Shown here piece after piece: positions 52,061-59,620 of a DNA stretch of 64,000 nucleotides. This stretch comes from CALMBW01 sp963779645 (GTDB lineage Bacteria; Actinomycetota; CADDZG01; WHSQ01): the NCBI GenBank assembly GCA_963779645.1, contig CAVZYX010000015.1:124001-188000 (forward strand), read 5' to 3'. The notes beneath the pieces are model-generated. The model had not been told where the DNA came from, made no database searches, and saw only the letters and a list, made by a program, of their open reading frames with translations. Every line of letters begins with the position of its first letter. The first letter of the stretch is position 1. The translations under genes and the position numbers were made by a program.

Positions 52061-52630
52061 CTAGGAGGAAGGGGGGCCGCGTAATCCCCGCCCACCCGAG
52101 AGGAGTGGACGTGCGGGGATAAGAACCGCTCGTGATGAGAAAGTGGATGAAGCATGTCGGTGCTTCGGTGACGCAAGACGCTTCCTGACGACATCGACCA
52201 CCTTCGCCAGAAGTTTTGCGACGAGGGCTCCACCGAGGGCAAGAACCAACTGAACCGCTAATGCGATCAAGACGGGAGACCCCGCGAGCGAAATGCCGTT
52301 ACCCGAGAGGAACCGCTCGGCTAGCTCGAGGCCAAAGAATCCGATGGCCTGTATCGCGAACAACGCGATCGCGGTTTCCATCAAAGGAACCTTGGAGTCA
52401 CTGCTCGAGAAGAAGCGTCGCGCGGCGAAGAAGACGAGGCCCAGCACGGCTAGGAACATGGAAACGGTGACGAACCCGGGCAGGTAGTTGTGCCCCGTGT
52501 CGTTCAGCACATGCAGTCGCTCAACCGGGTCGGTGTGACCCAGCCGGTAGGCGATCAGGTGCGAGAAAGCCACCCCCGCGCTGCCGAGGCCGCTCATCCA
52601 GAGCTTGGTTCGAGCTCCTCCGGTATCCAT
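52061..52630 (-). CDS. Four-helix membrane protein of unknown function
   Basis: A 189-residue membrane protein with about four helices (GVAFSHLIAYRL, FVTVSMFLAVLGLVFFAARR, LMETAIALFAIQAIGFFGLE, VLIALAVQLVLALGGALVAK) and an Arg/Ser-rich cytoplasmic tail. His residues in SHLIAYRLGH and NDTGHNYLPG might bind metal or heme. It heads the minus-strand group that includes three CopC-like genes, so a metal-related role is plausible but not shown. It diverges from the threonine dehydratase gene across 64 bases. The family is not recognised with certainty. Confidence 0.7.
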   Translation of the reverse strand: MDTGGARTKLWMSGLGSAGVAFSHLIAYRLGHTDPVERLHVLNDTGHNYLPGFVTVSMFLAVLGLVFFAARRFFSSSDSKVPLMETAIALFAIQAIGFFGLELAERFLSGNGISLAGSPVLIALAVQLVLALGGALVAKLLAKVVDVVRKRLASPKHRHASSTFSSRAVLIPARPLLSGGRGLRGPPSS

Positions 52631-52660
52631 GCCTCTATGGTTCCACGGATCGGGGGCCTA

Positions 52661-52676
52661 CTCCTGCGTCCAGGAG
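52661..52676. promoter_or_regulatory. Inverted repeat upstream of the dehydratase gene
   Basis: CTCCTG-CGTC-CAGGAG, a perfect 6-4-6 inverted repeat ending four bases before the TAGCTT -10 box in a divergent promoter region. It may be an operator. Confidence 0.35.
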
Positions 52677-52680
52677 GGGG

Positions 52681-52686
52681 TAGCTT
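52681..52686 (+). promoter_or_regulatory. -10 box of the dehydratase gene
   Basis: TAGCTT, eight bases before the ATG at 52695, with no ribosome-binding site. Confidence 0.4.
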
Positions 52687-52694
52687 CGGGGCCT

Positions 52695-53666
52695 ATGGGA
52701 ACAAGGAACAAGGTTGCGTTGCCCACCTACGAGGGGGTCGTCCAGGCGGCCGGGCGGATCGCCCCGTACCTCCAGGCCACGCCCCTGCATCGCTACCCCA
52801 GCTTGGATCGCTTGGTCGGGACCAGCGTGTGGGTGAAACACGAGAACCATCTGCCGGTTGGCGCTTTCAAGGTGAGGGGTGGGGTCAACCTCGTTTCCCA
52901 GCTGAGTGAGTCCGAGCGGGAGCGAGGCGTGATCGCCGCTTCGACCGGTAACCATGGTCAGTCGGTGGCCTACGCCTCCCGGCTCTTCGGCGTCGCTGCG
53001 AAGATCTGCGTCCCCGAAGGAGCCAATCCGATCAAGGTTCGATCTATGCAGGACATGGGAGCCGACGTCATCTTCCACGGAACCGACTTCGACGATGCCC
53101 GCCTGCGCTGTGAGGAGATGGCCGCCGAAGACGGTTATCGCTACATCCATTCGGGCAATGAACCCCTTTTGATCGAAGGGGTGGGGACCCACACGATGGA
53201 GATCATGCAAGAACAGCCCGAGATCGATGTCGTCATCGTTCCCATCGGGGGCGGTAGCGGAGCCGCAGGCTCATGCATCGCAGGCAAAGCGTTGCGTCCA
53301 GACCTTCAGGTAATCGGAGTCCAGTCGGCCGCGGCCCCCGCAGCGTTCCGTTCCTGGAAAGCGCACGAGTTGCTCGAAGACAACATGAACACGAGTGCCG
53401 AAGGTCTGGCCACACGAACCGCGTTCGAGCTCCCTCAGAAAGTGATGTGGGAGCAGCTCGACGATTTCTTGTTGGTCGACGAAGACGAGATCAAGCAGGC
53501 GATCGTCGCGATGATCGAGAACACCCGGAACCTCGTCGAGGGAGCGGGCGCCGCTCCTCTTGCCGCAGCTTTGAAGATGCGCGATGAGCTGGAAGGTAAG
53601 AAAGTTGCGCTGATCTGCAGCGGCGGCAACATCACGATCGATCAGCTGAAGGCCGCCCTCAACTAA
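52695..53666 (+). CDS. PLP-dependent threonine/serine dehydratase
   Basis: A 323-residue fold-type II PLP enzyme that deaminates threonine or serine. The PLP Lys is in GAFKVRGGVNLVSQL, the asparagine loop in STGNHGQSVAYASRLFG and the phosphate-binding loop in VPIGGGSGAAG. There is no C-terminal ACT-like regulatory domain, as in catabolic (TdcB-like) dehydratases and serine racemases, so isoleucine feedback is unlikely. The ATG at 52695 follows TAGCTT and is likely leaderless; the longer frame overlaps the divergent gene. Its last eight bases overlap the convergent RTX gene. Confidence 0.88.
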   Translation: MGTRNKVALPTYEGVVQAAGRIAPYLQATPLHRYPSLDRLVGTSVWVKHENHLPVGAFKVRGGVNLVSQLSESERERGVIAASTGNHGQSVAYASRLFGVAAKICVPEGANPIKVRSMQDMGADVIFHGTDFDDARLRCEEMAAEDGYRYIHSGNEPLLIEGVGTHTMEIMQEQPEIDVVIVPIGGGSGAAGSCIAGKALRPDLQVIGVQSAAAPAAFRSWKAHELLEDNMNTSAEGLATRTAFELPQKVMWEQLDDFLLVDEDEIKQAIVAMIENTRNLVEGAGAAPLAAALKMRDELEGKKVALICSGGNITIDQLKAALN

Positions 53667-54318
53667 CGGTTACGACCTCGCAATCGCGCGCAACGACATC
53701 CTTAGCGTCGGCGACCACCTCGTCGTGACCTTCACCGCATGTGATCCGATCTGCACCGCCACCACCGTCGATAACGTCGTCCCCGTCTCCACCGATAAGG
53801 CGATCCATTCCGCCTTTTCCGTAGAGACGGTCATCGCCCCACATCCCCTCGAGTCGATCGCCGAGCGCACCGCCGTTAAGAACGTCATCGCCATCGCTCG
53901 CTCGAAGGAGGTCGCGGCCCCCTCCCCCTTTCAGCTGGTCATTCCCCGGACCACCGAGCAGTCGGTCATCCGCTACTCCCCCGGCTAAAGCGTCTCCTGC
54001 TGTACCACCGAGTAGATGGTCCTCACCGCCCTCACCGGCCAGCGAATCCATGCCGCTTCCGCCGCGCAGGCGGTCGTTTCCATCCTGGCCGTGGATGACA
54101 TCGAGGCCTTCGTCTCCGAACACGCGGTCATCGTTCGCACCGCTGGACAGACGGTCGTTTCCTCGGAGACCACGGATCAGGTCCTCTCCGGCACGGCATC
54201 GGATGACATCATCGCCGTCGGTACCGTGCTGGCAGACCGGCTCCTGAGCCCTTGCCAAAGGATGTATCGCAAGAGCGGCGAGCAAGGTGAGGGTTCGAAC
54301 GATCGAGCCTTTTGTCAT
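53659..54318 (-). CDS. Secreted calcium-binding RTX-repeat protein (intact copy)
   Basis: A 219-residue secreted protein. Signal peptide (LTLLAALAIHPLARA), then about 17 degenerate RTX nonapeptides (GGxGxDxLx type), for example GLRGNDRLSSGANDDRVFGD, GGSGMDSLAGEGGEDHLLGG and GGDGDDVIDGGGGADRI. Such repeats form a calcium-bound parallel beta roll. The C-terminus (AKDVVARDCEVVTV) is typical of actinobacterial members, and the two Cys in the N-terminal PVCQHGT and RCRAGED could pair. GGAGGAG precedes the ATG at 54318. It resembles the broken gene at 57518. No export partner is nearby; it should use Sec secretion. Confidence 0.88.
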   Translation of the reverse strand: MTKGSIVRTLTLLAALAIHPLARAQEPVCQHGTDGDDVIRCRAGEDLIRGLRGNDRLSSGANDDRVFGDEGLDVIHGQDGNDRLRGGSGMDSLAGEGGEDHLLGGTAGDALAGGVADDRLLGGPGNDQLKGGGGRDLLRASDGDDVLNGGALGDRLEGMWGDDRLYGKGGMDRLIGGDGDDVIDGGGGADRITCGEGHDEVVADAKDVVARDCEVVTVS

Positions 54319-54390
54319 GACTCCTCCTGTCTGTAGAACTCCGACACACACATCGACAAGTTAGGAGCCGTTCCATCGAGGCATTGTGAG

Positions 54391-54418
54391 TTGCGTCACA
54401 GGCAGAAGCGATTAGCGT
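54391..54418 (+). promoter_or_regulatory. Promoter of the EamA transporter gene
   Basis: TTGCGT (54391-54396) and TAGCGT (54413-54418), 16 bases apart; the ATG follows nine bases later. No ribosome-binding site, so probably leaderless. Confidence 0.5.
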
Positions 54419-54427
54419 GTCGCGTCC

Positions 54428-55276
54428 ATGGGTGTACTTCTGGGTCTCGCTTCCGCCGTCACGTACGGCGCTGCGGACTTCCTCGGCGGTCTAACGACGA
54501 AGCGCACGAGCGTTTTCTCCGTGATCGTCGTATCGCAAGTCATCGGTTCTGTGCTACTCGCCGTGTCCTTACCGTTCTTCCTCGAGGGTGGTCCCGAGAC
54601 GCGTACTTTGGTGTACGGAGCTTTGGCGGGGATGTCGGGTGCCGGAGGCGTCGGTCTCTTCTACAAGGGTCTAGCGATCGGTCGGATGAGTGTCGTCGCC
54701 CCGACCACTGCGGTTCTGGGTGCGAGCTTTCCCGTGTTCTTCGGTCTGGTAACTGGGGAGCGGCCGGCCCTCCTCGCTTTCGTTGGTGTCGGTTTGGCGC
54801 TGATAGCAGTCGCCTTCATCTCGTCGACTCCGGAAGATGTGGGTGGAGAGGCACCGGTGAACGATCCTCGGGCAGGACTCATGCTCTCTCTTGGGGCCGG
54901 GATCGGGTTCGGGCTCTTCTTCATCTTCCTTGCAGAGGCAGGTCAACAATCGGGACTGTGGCCGCTGGTCGGCGCACGGATCGGATCGCTTAGTTCGATG
55001 GTCGTTGCTGCGCTCGTTCTCGGGCGTTCGATGAGGCCGGCACCAGGAACTCTTCCCGGTATCGCAGGAGCGGGGCTGTTAGACGTTGCGGCGAACATCT
55101 TCTATCTGCTATCCACGCGTCACGGGCTTCTCTCGACCGTCGCGGTTGTTACATCCATGTACCCGGCGATCACAGTGCTCCTGGCGCGGCTCGTTCTGAA
55201 CGAGAAGCTCTACGCGATGCAGGCGGTCGGTCTCGGCCTCGCTGCCCTAGGCATAGGCCTCATAGCCATCGCCTAA
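54428..55276 (+). CDS. EamA (DMT) family transporter
   Basis: A 282-residue polytopic protein with ten predicted helices in two EamA repeats (about 3-140 and 148-282). It opens GVLLGLASAVTYGAADFLGG, as in family members; later AGAGLLDVAANIFYLLSTRH and VTSMYPAITVLLARLVLNEK match the second repeat. These carriers export or import small metabolites; the substrate cannot be told. It has its own promoter, is convergent with the next gene by a six-base gap, and is not part of an operon. No defect is seen. Confidence 0.9.
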   Translation: MGVLLGLASAVTYGAADFLGGLTTKRTSVFSVIVVSQVIGSVLLAVSLPFFLEGGPETRTLVYGALAGMSGAGGVGLFYKGLAIGRMSVVAPTTAVLGASFPVFFGLVTGERPALLAFVGVGLALIAVAFISSTPEDVGGEAPVNDPRAGLMLSLGAGIGFGLFFIFLAEAGQQSGLWPLVGARIGSLSSMVVAALVLGRSMRPAPGTLPGIAGAGLLDVAANIFYLLSTRHGLLSTVAVVTSMYPAITVLLARLVLNEKLYAMQAVGLGLAALGIGLIAIA

Positions 55277-55282
55277 AGAAGA

Positions 55283-56257
55283 TCACTCGTTACGGAGGTT
55301 CGAGGTGTCGACGACCTCGAAGGCCGAGCCGGGAACGTCGTGCAGCGTGTGGAGGTCGTCGTTGTCCCATCTCTCGTGTGGGGCACCGGAGATGTACCAG
55401 TCAGAGCCGTTGTCGGCCAGGATCATCCCGTAACGCTTCAACCCCTTGAGCACGATACGCGCTTGTCGCGGAAAGTCTCCGATCGGATAGCTCTTCTTCA
55501 GGCGGACCCGCAAACCCATGGGTGGAAGGTTCGTGTCGTTCGAGTCGCTGGCGAAGTGACGCGCCGGATAGATGTACTTGCGCCGCGACTCCGAAACCGT
55601 AAAGCGAAGAGCGTGGTCGATCTCACCCCTACGCACCTCGTCGAAGCGAGCCAAACCCGGCAGGATCGGGAGACCCGCGGCGTCGGCCGAGGTCCAACCT
55701 TTCGGCCGTAAGTCATTCGAGTTGAGGTCGAAGATCGCGCCAGACCCCGCTCGCCATCCTCCGTCGCGTTTCTTCAAAGCGAACAGCTCGTACAGGATGC
55801 AGCCGTCGCGATCGACGATGAGAGCGTGTCGGTCGCCGTCAGCATCGCGGCCCCCTTCGATCTTCACGTCCTTGGGGATCGGATACGGACCTTCGTCGCT
55901 CTCGTGCGCGTAGCGGAACCGAACCTTCTTCTTCGGCTGTTCGGAGTCGACGAAAGTGACCGGGATCCCGATCTTTCCGCCATCCCACTTCCCCGACCCG
56001 AAATCCGCATGCAGCGTCTCGTCGAGGCCGATCGAGCGGATCAGTCTCCTGGAGTTGTTCGCGACCGGAAGATCCTCGACCGGCTTGTTCCACACGTTGT
56101 CTTCCGGCAGGATCGGGCATCCCGGAGCCTTCGGATGCCTGAGAGCAACGGAATGCTCACCAAGAGCCAGCGCGCCGATCGATACCAGCGCGACCAGTGG
56201 CCCCCTCAGACTTCTAGCTATCACGTAGCTATCTTCGACCCTTTCGACGATCTCCAT
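55283..56257 (-). CDS. Secreted protein of an uncharacterised conserved family
   Basis: A 324-residue protein with a hydrophobic N-terminal export signal (LRGPLVALVSIGALALG). The mature part is strongly patterned: ILPEDNVWNKPVEDLPV, HADFGSGKWDGGKIGIPVTF, EGGRDADGDRHALIVDRDGC, GSGAIFDLNSNDLRPKGWTS, ADAAGLPILPGLARFDE, PARHFASDSNDTNLPPMGLR and DNGSDWYISGAPHERWDNDD. I know similar sequences in many soil bacteria as hypothetical secreted proteins; the aromatic and acidic clusters suggest a carbohydrate-active or binding fold, but no catalytic family can be named. ATG at 56257 is chosen; GTG at 56226, closer to the signal, is possible. It diverges from the marR gene. Confidence 0.75.
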   Translation of the reverse strand: MEIVERVEDSYVIARSLRGPLVALVSIGALALGEHSVALRHPKAPGCPILPEDNVWNKPVEDLPVANNSRRLIRSIGLDETLHADFGSGKWDGGKIGIPVTFVDSEQPKKKVRFRYAHESDEGPYPIPKDVKIEGGRDADGDRHALIVDRDGCILYELFALKKRDGGWRAGSGAIFDLNSNDLRPKGWTSADAAGLPILPGLARFDEVRRGEIDHALRFTVSESRRKYIYPARHFASDSNDTNLPPMGLRVRLKKSYPIGDFPRQARIVLKGLKRYGMILADNGSDWYISGAPHERWDNDDLHTLHDVPGSAFEVVDTSNLRNE

Positions 56258-56305
56258 GAGCGCTAGCAGAAGGAGGGAAGATTGACCCTGCAACTTTCGT
56301 ATGTG

Positions 56306-56321
56306 CTCGATTATCATCGAG
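56306..56321. promoter_or_regulatory. Candidate MarR self-operator
   Basis: CTCGAT-TATC-ATCGAG is a perfect 6-4-6 palindrome that covers the TATCAT -10 box (56312-56317) of the marR gene and ends two bases before its ATG. A bound repressor would block its own promoter. Confidence 0.55.
56312..56317 (+). promoter_or_regulatory. -10 box of the marR gene
   Basis: TATCAT, six bases before the ATG at 56324, inside the palindrome at 56306-56321. Confidence 0.45.
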
Positions 56322-56323
56322 GT

Positions 56324-56791
56324 ATGGATGCGTGCGATCGCAGGCCCGAAGCCTGGCCCCTTTTCCTCAAGACCTACTCGGCGTTGATCGAACAGCTCGG
56401 TCGGGAGCTAGAAGCCGAAAGGAACCTGCCACTCACGTGGTTCGACGTGCTGATCCAGCTGAACAAGACTGATGAAGGTCGGATGCCCATGCACGAGCTC
56501 GCGGACTCGGTTCTGCTTTCCAAGAGCGGAGTAACGCGACTGGTCGATCGGATGACACGCGCCGGCCTTGTAACGAGAGAGTCTTGTGAGACCGATCGGC
56601 GCGTCGTCTATGCTTCGCTCACACCGAAGGGGCGCACCGCATTCGACAAAGCGGCCCCCGTACATTTCCGAGGGATCAAGGAGCACTTCTCCGACCATCT
56701 GACCGCGACCGAACGAAAGACGCTGCAAAGCGTCCTCAAGAAGTTGCTGGACGCGCAAACGGCCCCCTCCGAGGAGCGGGCCGCCGGCTAG
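56324..56791 (+). CDS. MarR family transcriptional regulator
   Basis: A 155-residue dimeric winged-helix repressor. The recognition region (MHELADSVLLSKSGVTRLVD, then RMTRAGLVTRESCETDRRVV) and wing (YASLTPKGRTAF) are classical, flanked by dimerisation helices. ATG at 56324 follows a -10 box by six bases. A palindrome over this box is a likely self-operator. It is convergent with the yceI gene, separated by 24 bases; a second palindrome before yceI makes that gene a possible target. The ligand is unknown; Cys residues are present, for example in RESCETD, so redox sensing cannot be excluded. Confidence 0.9.
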   Translation: MDACDRRPEAWPLFLKTYSALIEQLGRELEAERNLPLTWFDVLIQLNKTDEGRMPMHELADSVLLSKSGVTRLVDRMTRAGLVTRESCETDRRVVYASLTPKGRTAFDKAAPVHFRGIKEHFSDHLTATERKTLQSVLKKLLDAQTAPSEERAAG

Positions 56792-56815
56792 TACCGATCT
56801 GAGTCACGACGCCTG

Positions 56816-57400
56816 TTACGACTCTTGAAGGATCGCTTCCGTCTCGATCTCGATCCGGACTGTCTTACCCACCAGGAATCCACCAGCCTCGAGCGCTTGG
56901 TTCCAGGTCATGCCGAACTCTTCACGGTTCAGCTCCACGGAACCTGCGAAGAGAGCGACGGTCTGCCCCCAGGGGGACTGGATCGTTCCGCCGAGCTCAA
57001 CATCTAGAGCTACCGGCTTGGTGATGTCACGCACCGTAAGTGTCCCTATGGCCTTGTAGAGATTGCCGCTGACGTGCTCGAGCAACTCACTCTTGAAAGT
57101 GATGTTCGGGAAGTTCTCGACATCGAGAAAGTCGGGGGAACTCAAGTGCTCGTCCCTCTGATCATTTCGAGTCGAGAGCGAAGCTGCTTTGATCTGAACC
57201 TCGGCCGTGGACTTGATCGGATCCTCATCGATGACGATCTGACCCGAGAAGTCTTCGAACCGACCTCGAACCTTCGTGAACATCATGTGACGACCAATGA
57301 ACTCGATGCTCGTGTGGGCATCATCGAAGACGTAGGTCCCCGCAGGTGGGGTCTGCACCTGGTTCTGCGCATGTTCCTTGTTTGCCGTAGCGGTGTTCAT
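56816..57400 (-). CDS. YceI family lipocalin-like protein
   Basis: A 194-residue protein of the YceI family, whose members bind polyisoprenoids in an extended beta barrel. Typical segments are GTYVFDDAHTSIEFIGRHMM, VRGRFEDFSGQIVIDEDPIK, STRNDQRDEHLSSPDFLDVE, NFPNITFKSE and KPVALDVELGGTIQSPWG. No signal peptide is seen, so it is probably cytosolic, as in several actinobacteria. GGAGGAAGC precedes the ATG at 57400. A short palindrome lies about 40 bases upstream. It faces the marR gene, which may regulate it. Confidence 0.92.
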   Translation of the reverse strand: MNTATANKEHAQNQVQTPPAGTYVFDDAHTSIEFIGRHMMFTKVRGRFEDFSGQIVIDEDPIKSTAEVQIKAASLSTRNDQRDEHLSSPDFLDVENFPNITFKSELLEHVSGNLYKAIGTLTVRDITKPVALDVELGGTIQSPWGQTVALFAGSVELNREEFGMTWNQALEAGGFLVGKTVRIEIETEAILQES

Positions 57401-57440
57401 TGCTTCCTCCCTATCTTCCAACTCTCTTGATTGTGCAAAC

Positions 57441-57454
57441 GTTGCTCTCGCAAC
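57441..57454. promoter_or_regulatory. Palindrome upstream of yceI
   Basis: GTTGC-TCTC-GCAAC, a perfect 5-4-5 inverted repeat 40 bases upstream of the yceI ATG. The TTGC-N4-GCAA core resembles some MarR-type operators. Confidence 0.4.
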
Positions 57455-57517
57455 TATATTCCGGTACCCCGAGGAGCCTGCTCAAGCAGAACTCCGCTGT
57501 GGACGAAACCCTGGTAG

Positions 57518-58072
57518 ATGGCCTCTCGAAAGCTCCTGCTGACGCTCCCCCTTGCCCTTCTGGGCCTACTAGATACGGCGGCAACTGCAACCGTGACCTG
57601 CGGTGGAAGACCGGTGACGATCCTCGGCTCCCCCAGGGATGACGCGCTCACCGGGCACCTCTGGCGACGACGTGATCGCAGGCTTGGGAGGGGACGACGG
57701 GATCCAAGGCCGGGGTGGCAACGACGTGATCTGTGGGGGCGAAGGGCTCGACATCATCGAAGGTGGTCGTGGCGATGACCTCATCATCGGAGGTCGCGTC
57801 GAAGATGGCTTGTACGGCGGAGCAGGCGATGACGTCATCCGAGGCGGAAGCAATGAGGACCTCGAGGGGCTCACGGCGGCTTGCTTCTGGATGGTCTTTG
57901 GGGGGAGGCAGGTAACGACACGCTCGTTGGTCAGGCGGGCAACGACCTACTGGTCGGGGGAGACGGTGACGACGAGCTCGACGGAGGTCCCGACACCGAC
58001 GGTCTGAACGGTGACACCGGGATCGACACCTGCGTCAACGGAGAGGGGATCCTCAACGGGTGTGAACTTTGA
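57518..58072 (+). pseudogene. Secreted RTX-repeat protein, broken by two one-base frameshifts
   Basis: The first frame encodes a signal peptide (MASRKLLLTLPLALLGLLDT) and VTCGGRPVTILGSP. Removing one G from GGG at 57653-57655 continues into RTX repeats (SGDDVIAGLGGDDGIQGRGG, GGAGDDVIRGGSNEDL). Adding one G to the GGGG at 57866-57869 then continues into GLLLDGLWGEAGNDTLVGQA and the end TGIDTCVNGEGILNGCEL. The corrected product has about 184 residues and resembles the intact RTX gene at 53659. The two shifts cancel, so the ends share one frame. It may be a decaying paralog or a region of sequencing errors. Its end overlaps the convergent fdhD gene by 20 bases. Confidence 0.75.
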
Positions 58073-58898
58073 GTCTCTCTCTGTGCGCATAAACGTTCAT
58101 GCGCTTGTCCCTAACGAATCCGAGAAGAGTGACGTTGAAGGCTTCGGCAAGATGGACCGCGAGGCTGCTCGGCGCCGACACCGACGCGATGATCGGGATG
58201 CGAGCAACGATCGCTTTCTGCACTATCTCGTAGCTCGAACGACCGCTCACCATCAGGATGTGCTCAGCTAGGGGTAGATGGTCCTGAAGTAGTGCCCAAC
58301 CGATCGTCTTGTCGACTGCATTGTGACGACCGACGTCCTCCCTCACGACGATGGCTTCCCCATCGGACGTAAAGATGCCGGCAGCATGCAAACCTCCGGT
58401 GACATCGAACGTTTCTTGCGCCTGCCTCATAGCCTCTGGAAGGACGGCGATCATCGCCGGGTCGATCTCCGGTCCATCTACAACCGGCTTGACATCCCTA
58501 TCGGTGAGCGCCTGAAGCGTCGCGCTTCCGCAAACCCCGCAAGCGCTGGACGTTAAGAAATGCCGCTCCATCGTGGCGAGATCCGGGATAGGCGAGGTGA
58601 GATCAACGGTGACGATGTTGAACCTCTGTTCCTCGCCGACATCGCGGTCGGTGCAATAGCGGATCGCAGCGATGTCCTCCCTACATCCGAGGACTCCTTC
58701 TGTGAATAGGAAGCCTGCGGCCAGTTCGAAATCTGCCCCCGGGGTCCGCATCGTCACCGCGATCGTGCGCCGGTCACCCATCCCCGACAACCTGATCTCG
58801 AGAGGTTCCTCGGTCGCAACCAGATCGGTCAGCGTTGAACTCCGAGGACCGTCCATGGCAGTTACGCCAATCTTCGTTGTGCGACCAGGTCGGTCCAT
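58053..58898 (-). CDS. fdhD: Formate dehydrogenase accessory sulfurtransferase
   Basis: A 281-residue FdhD protein that passes sulfur to the molybdenum (or tungsten) cofactor of formate dehydrogenases. The sulfur-carrying CxxC motif is in TSSACGVCGSATLQALT; EVREDVGRHNAVDKTIG-type residues (VVREDVGRHNAVDKTIG) and MVSGRSSYEIVQKA are family signatures. It diverges from mobA across about 90 bases, so the pair forms a small molybdenum cofactor locus. No formate dehydrogenase gene is in the window, so the target lies elsewhere. The ATG at 58898 gives a normal length. Confidence 0.94.
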   Translation of the reverse strand: MDRPGRTTKIGVTAMDGPRSSTLTDLVATEEPLEIRLSGMGDRRTIAVTMRTPGADFELAAGFLFTEGVLGCREDIAAIRYCTDRDVGEEQRFNIVTVDLTSPIPDLATMERHFLTSSACGVCGSATLQALTDRDVKPVVDGPEIDPAMIAVLPEAMRQAQETFDVTGGLHAAGIFTSDGEAIVVREDVGRHNAVDKTIGWALLQDHLPLAEHILMVSGRSSYEIVQKAIVARIPIIASVSAPSSLAVHLAEAFNVTLLGFVRDKRMNVYAHRERLKVHTR

Positions 58899-58987
58899 GG
58901 CTCCACTTCCTTACGGTGTCGACCGTTTTAGAAACGATAGCGGTTGGTGAGAGCACTGCTCCGTTGAGAACGCGAGAGGATGGCGCG

Positions 58988-59575
58988 ATGGCACCGATCA
59001 CGGGGATCGTCTTATGCGGAGGGCGGGGCCGCCGCATGGGGGGCGATAAGGCGTTGCTCCAGGTGGACGGACACCCGCTCTGGAGGGTGGTCGCGGACCG
59101 ATCAGCCACAGTGTGCGACCCCGTTCTACTGGCCCGCGGTTCGATGCCGGAACTCGATCAGAACGACTATCGCGTCATCGAAGACGCCGATGAAGACTCG
59201 GGGCCTCTGGGCGGCATCGTCGCTGGACTCAGGTCCTCTCCGCACCGGCTCGCGGCGGTTCTCGCAGTAGATCTTCCGTACATGTCGCCGAGCATGATCC
59301 GCTTCCTCGCCTCGATGATCGATACGCATGACGCCTGTGTGCCGCTCCCGGCCGGAGGTCCCGAGCCGCTCCATGCCGTCTACTCCCTCGGCTCGTTGCG
59401 CATCCTCGAGGTTGCTTTGGTGGAAGGGAGACTCCGCCTGTTGGATGCACTCACCGAGCTGGACACCGTGTACTTAGGTCCGGATGATTGGCCCGCCGAG
59501 GTCGATCTCAGATTCGCAGAGAACCTCAACCGCCCTCAGGACGTTGAATCCATGAGGGGGCGTACGATTCCCTGA
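58988..59575 (+). CDS. mobA: Molybdenum cofactor guanylyltransferase
   Basis: A 195-residue nucleotidyltransferase that attaches GMP to molybdopterin to make the guanine dinucleotide cofactor needed by many formate dehydrogenases. GIVLCGGRGRRMGGDKALLQ is the nucleotide-binding loop, EDSGPLGGIVAGL and AVLAVDLPYMSP (metal-binding Asp) follow, and LNRPQD near the end is typical. The ATG at 58988 has GAGAGGA eight bases upstream; the longer frame overlaps fdhD and is rejected. It fits functionally with the divergent fdhD gene. Confidence 0.92.
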   Translation: MAPITGIVLCGGRGRRMGGDKALLQVDGHPLWRVVADRSATVCDPVLLARGSMPELDQNDYRVIEDADEDSGPLGGIVAGLRSSPHRLAAVLAVDLPYMSPSMIRFLASMIDTHDACVPLPAGGPEPLHAVYSLGSLRILEVALVEGRLRLLDALTELDTVYLGPDDWPAEVDLRFAENLNRPQDVESMRGRTIP

Positions 59576-59620
59576 CGTGGACCGGCTCGCGGGGGCCGAT
59601 CCCTGAGTAGTGGGAACCAT

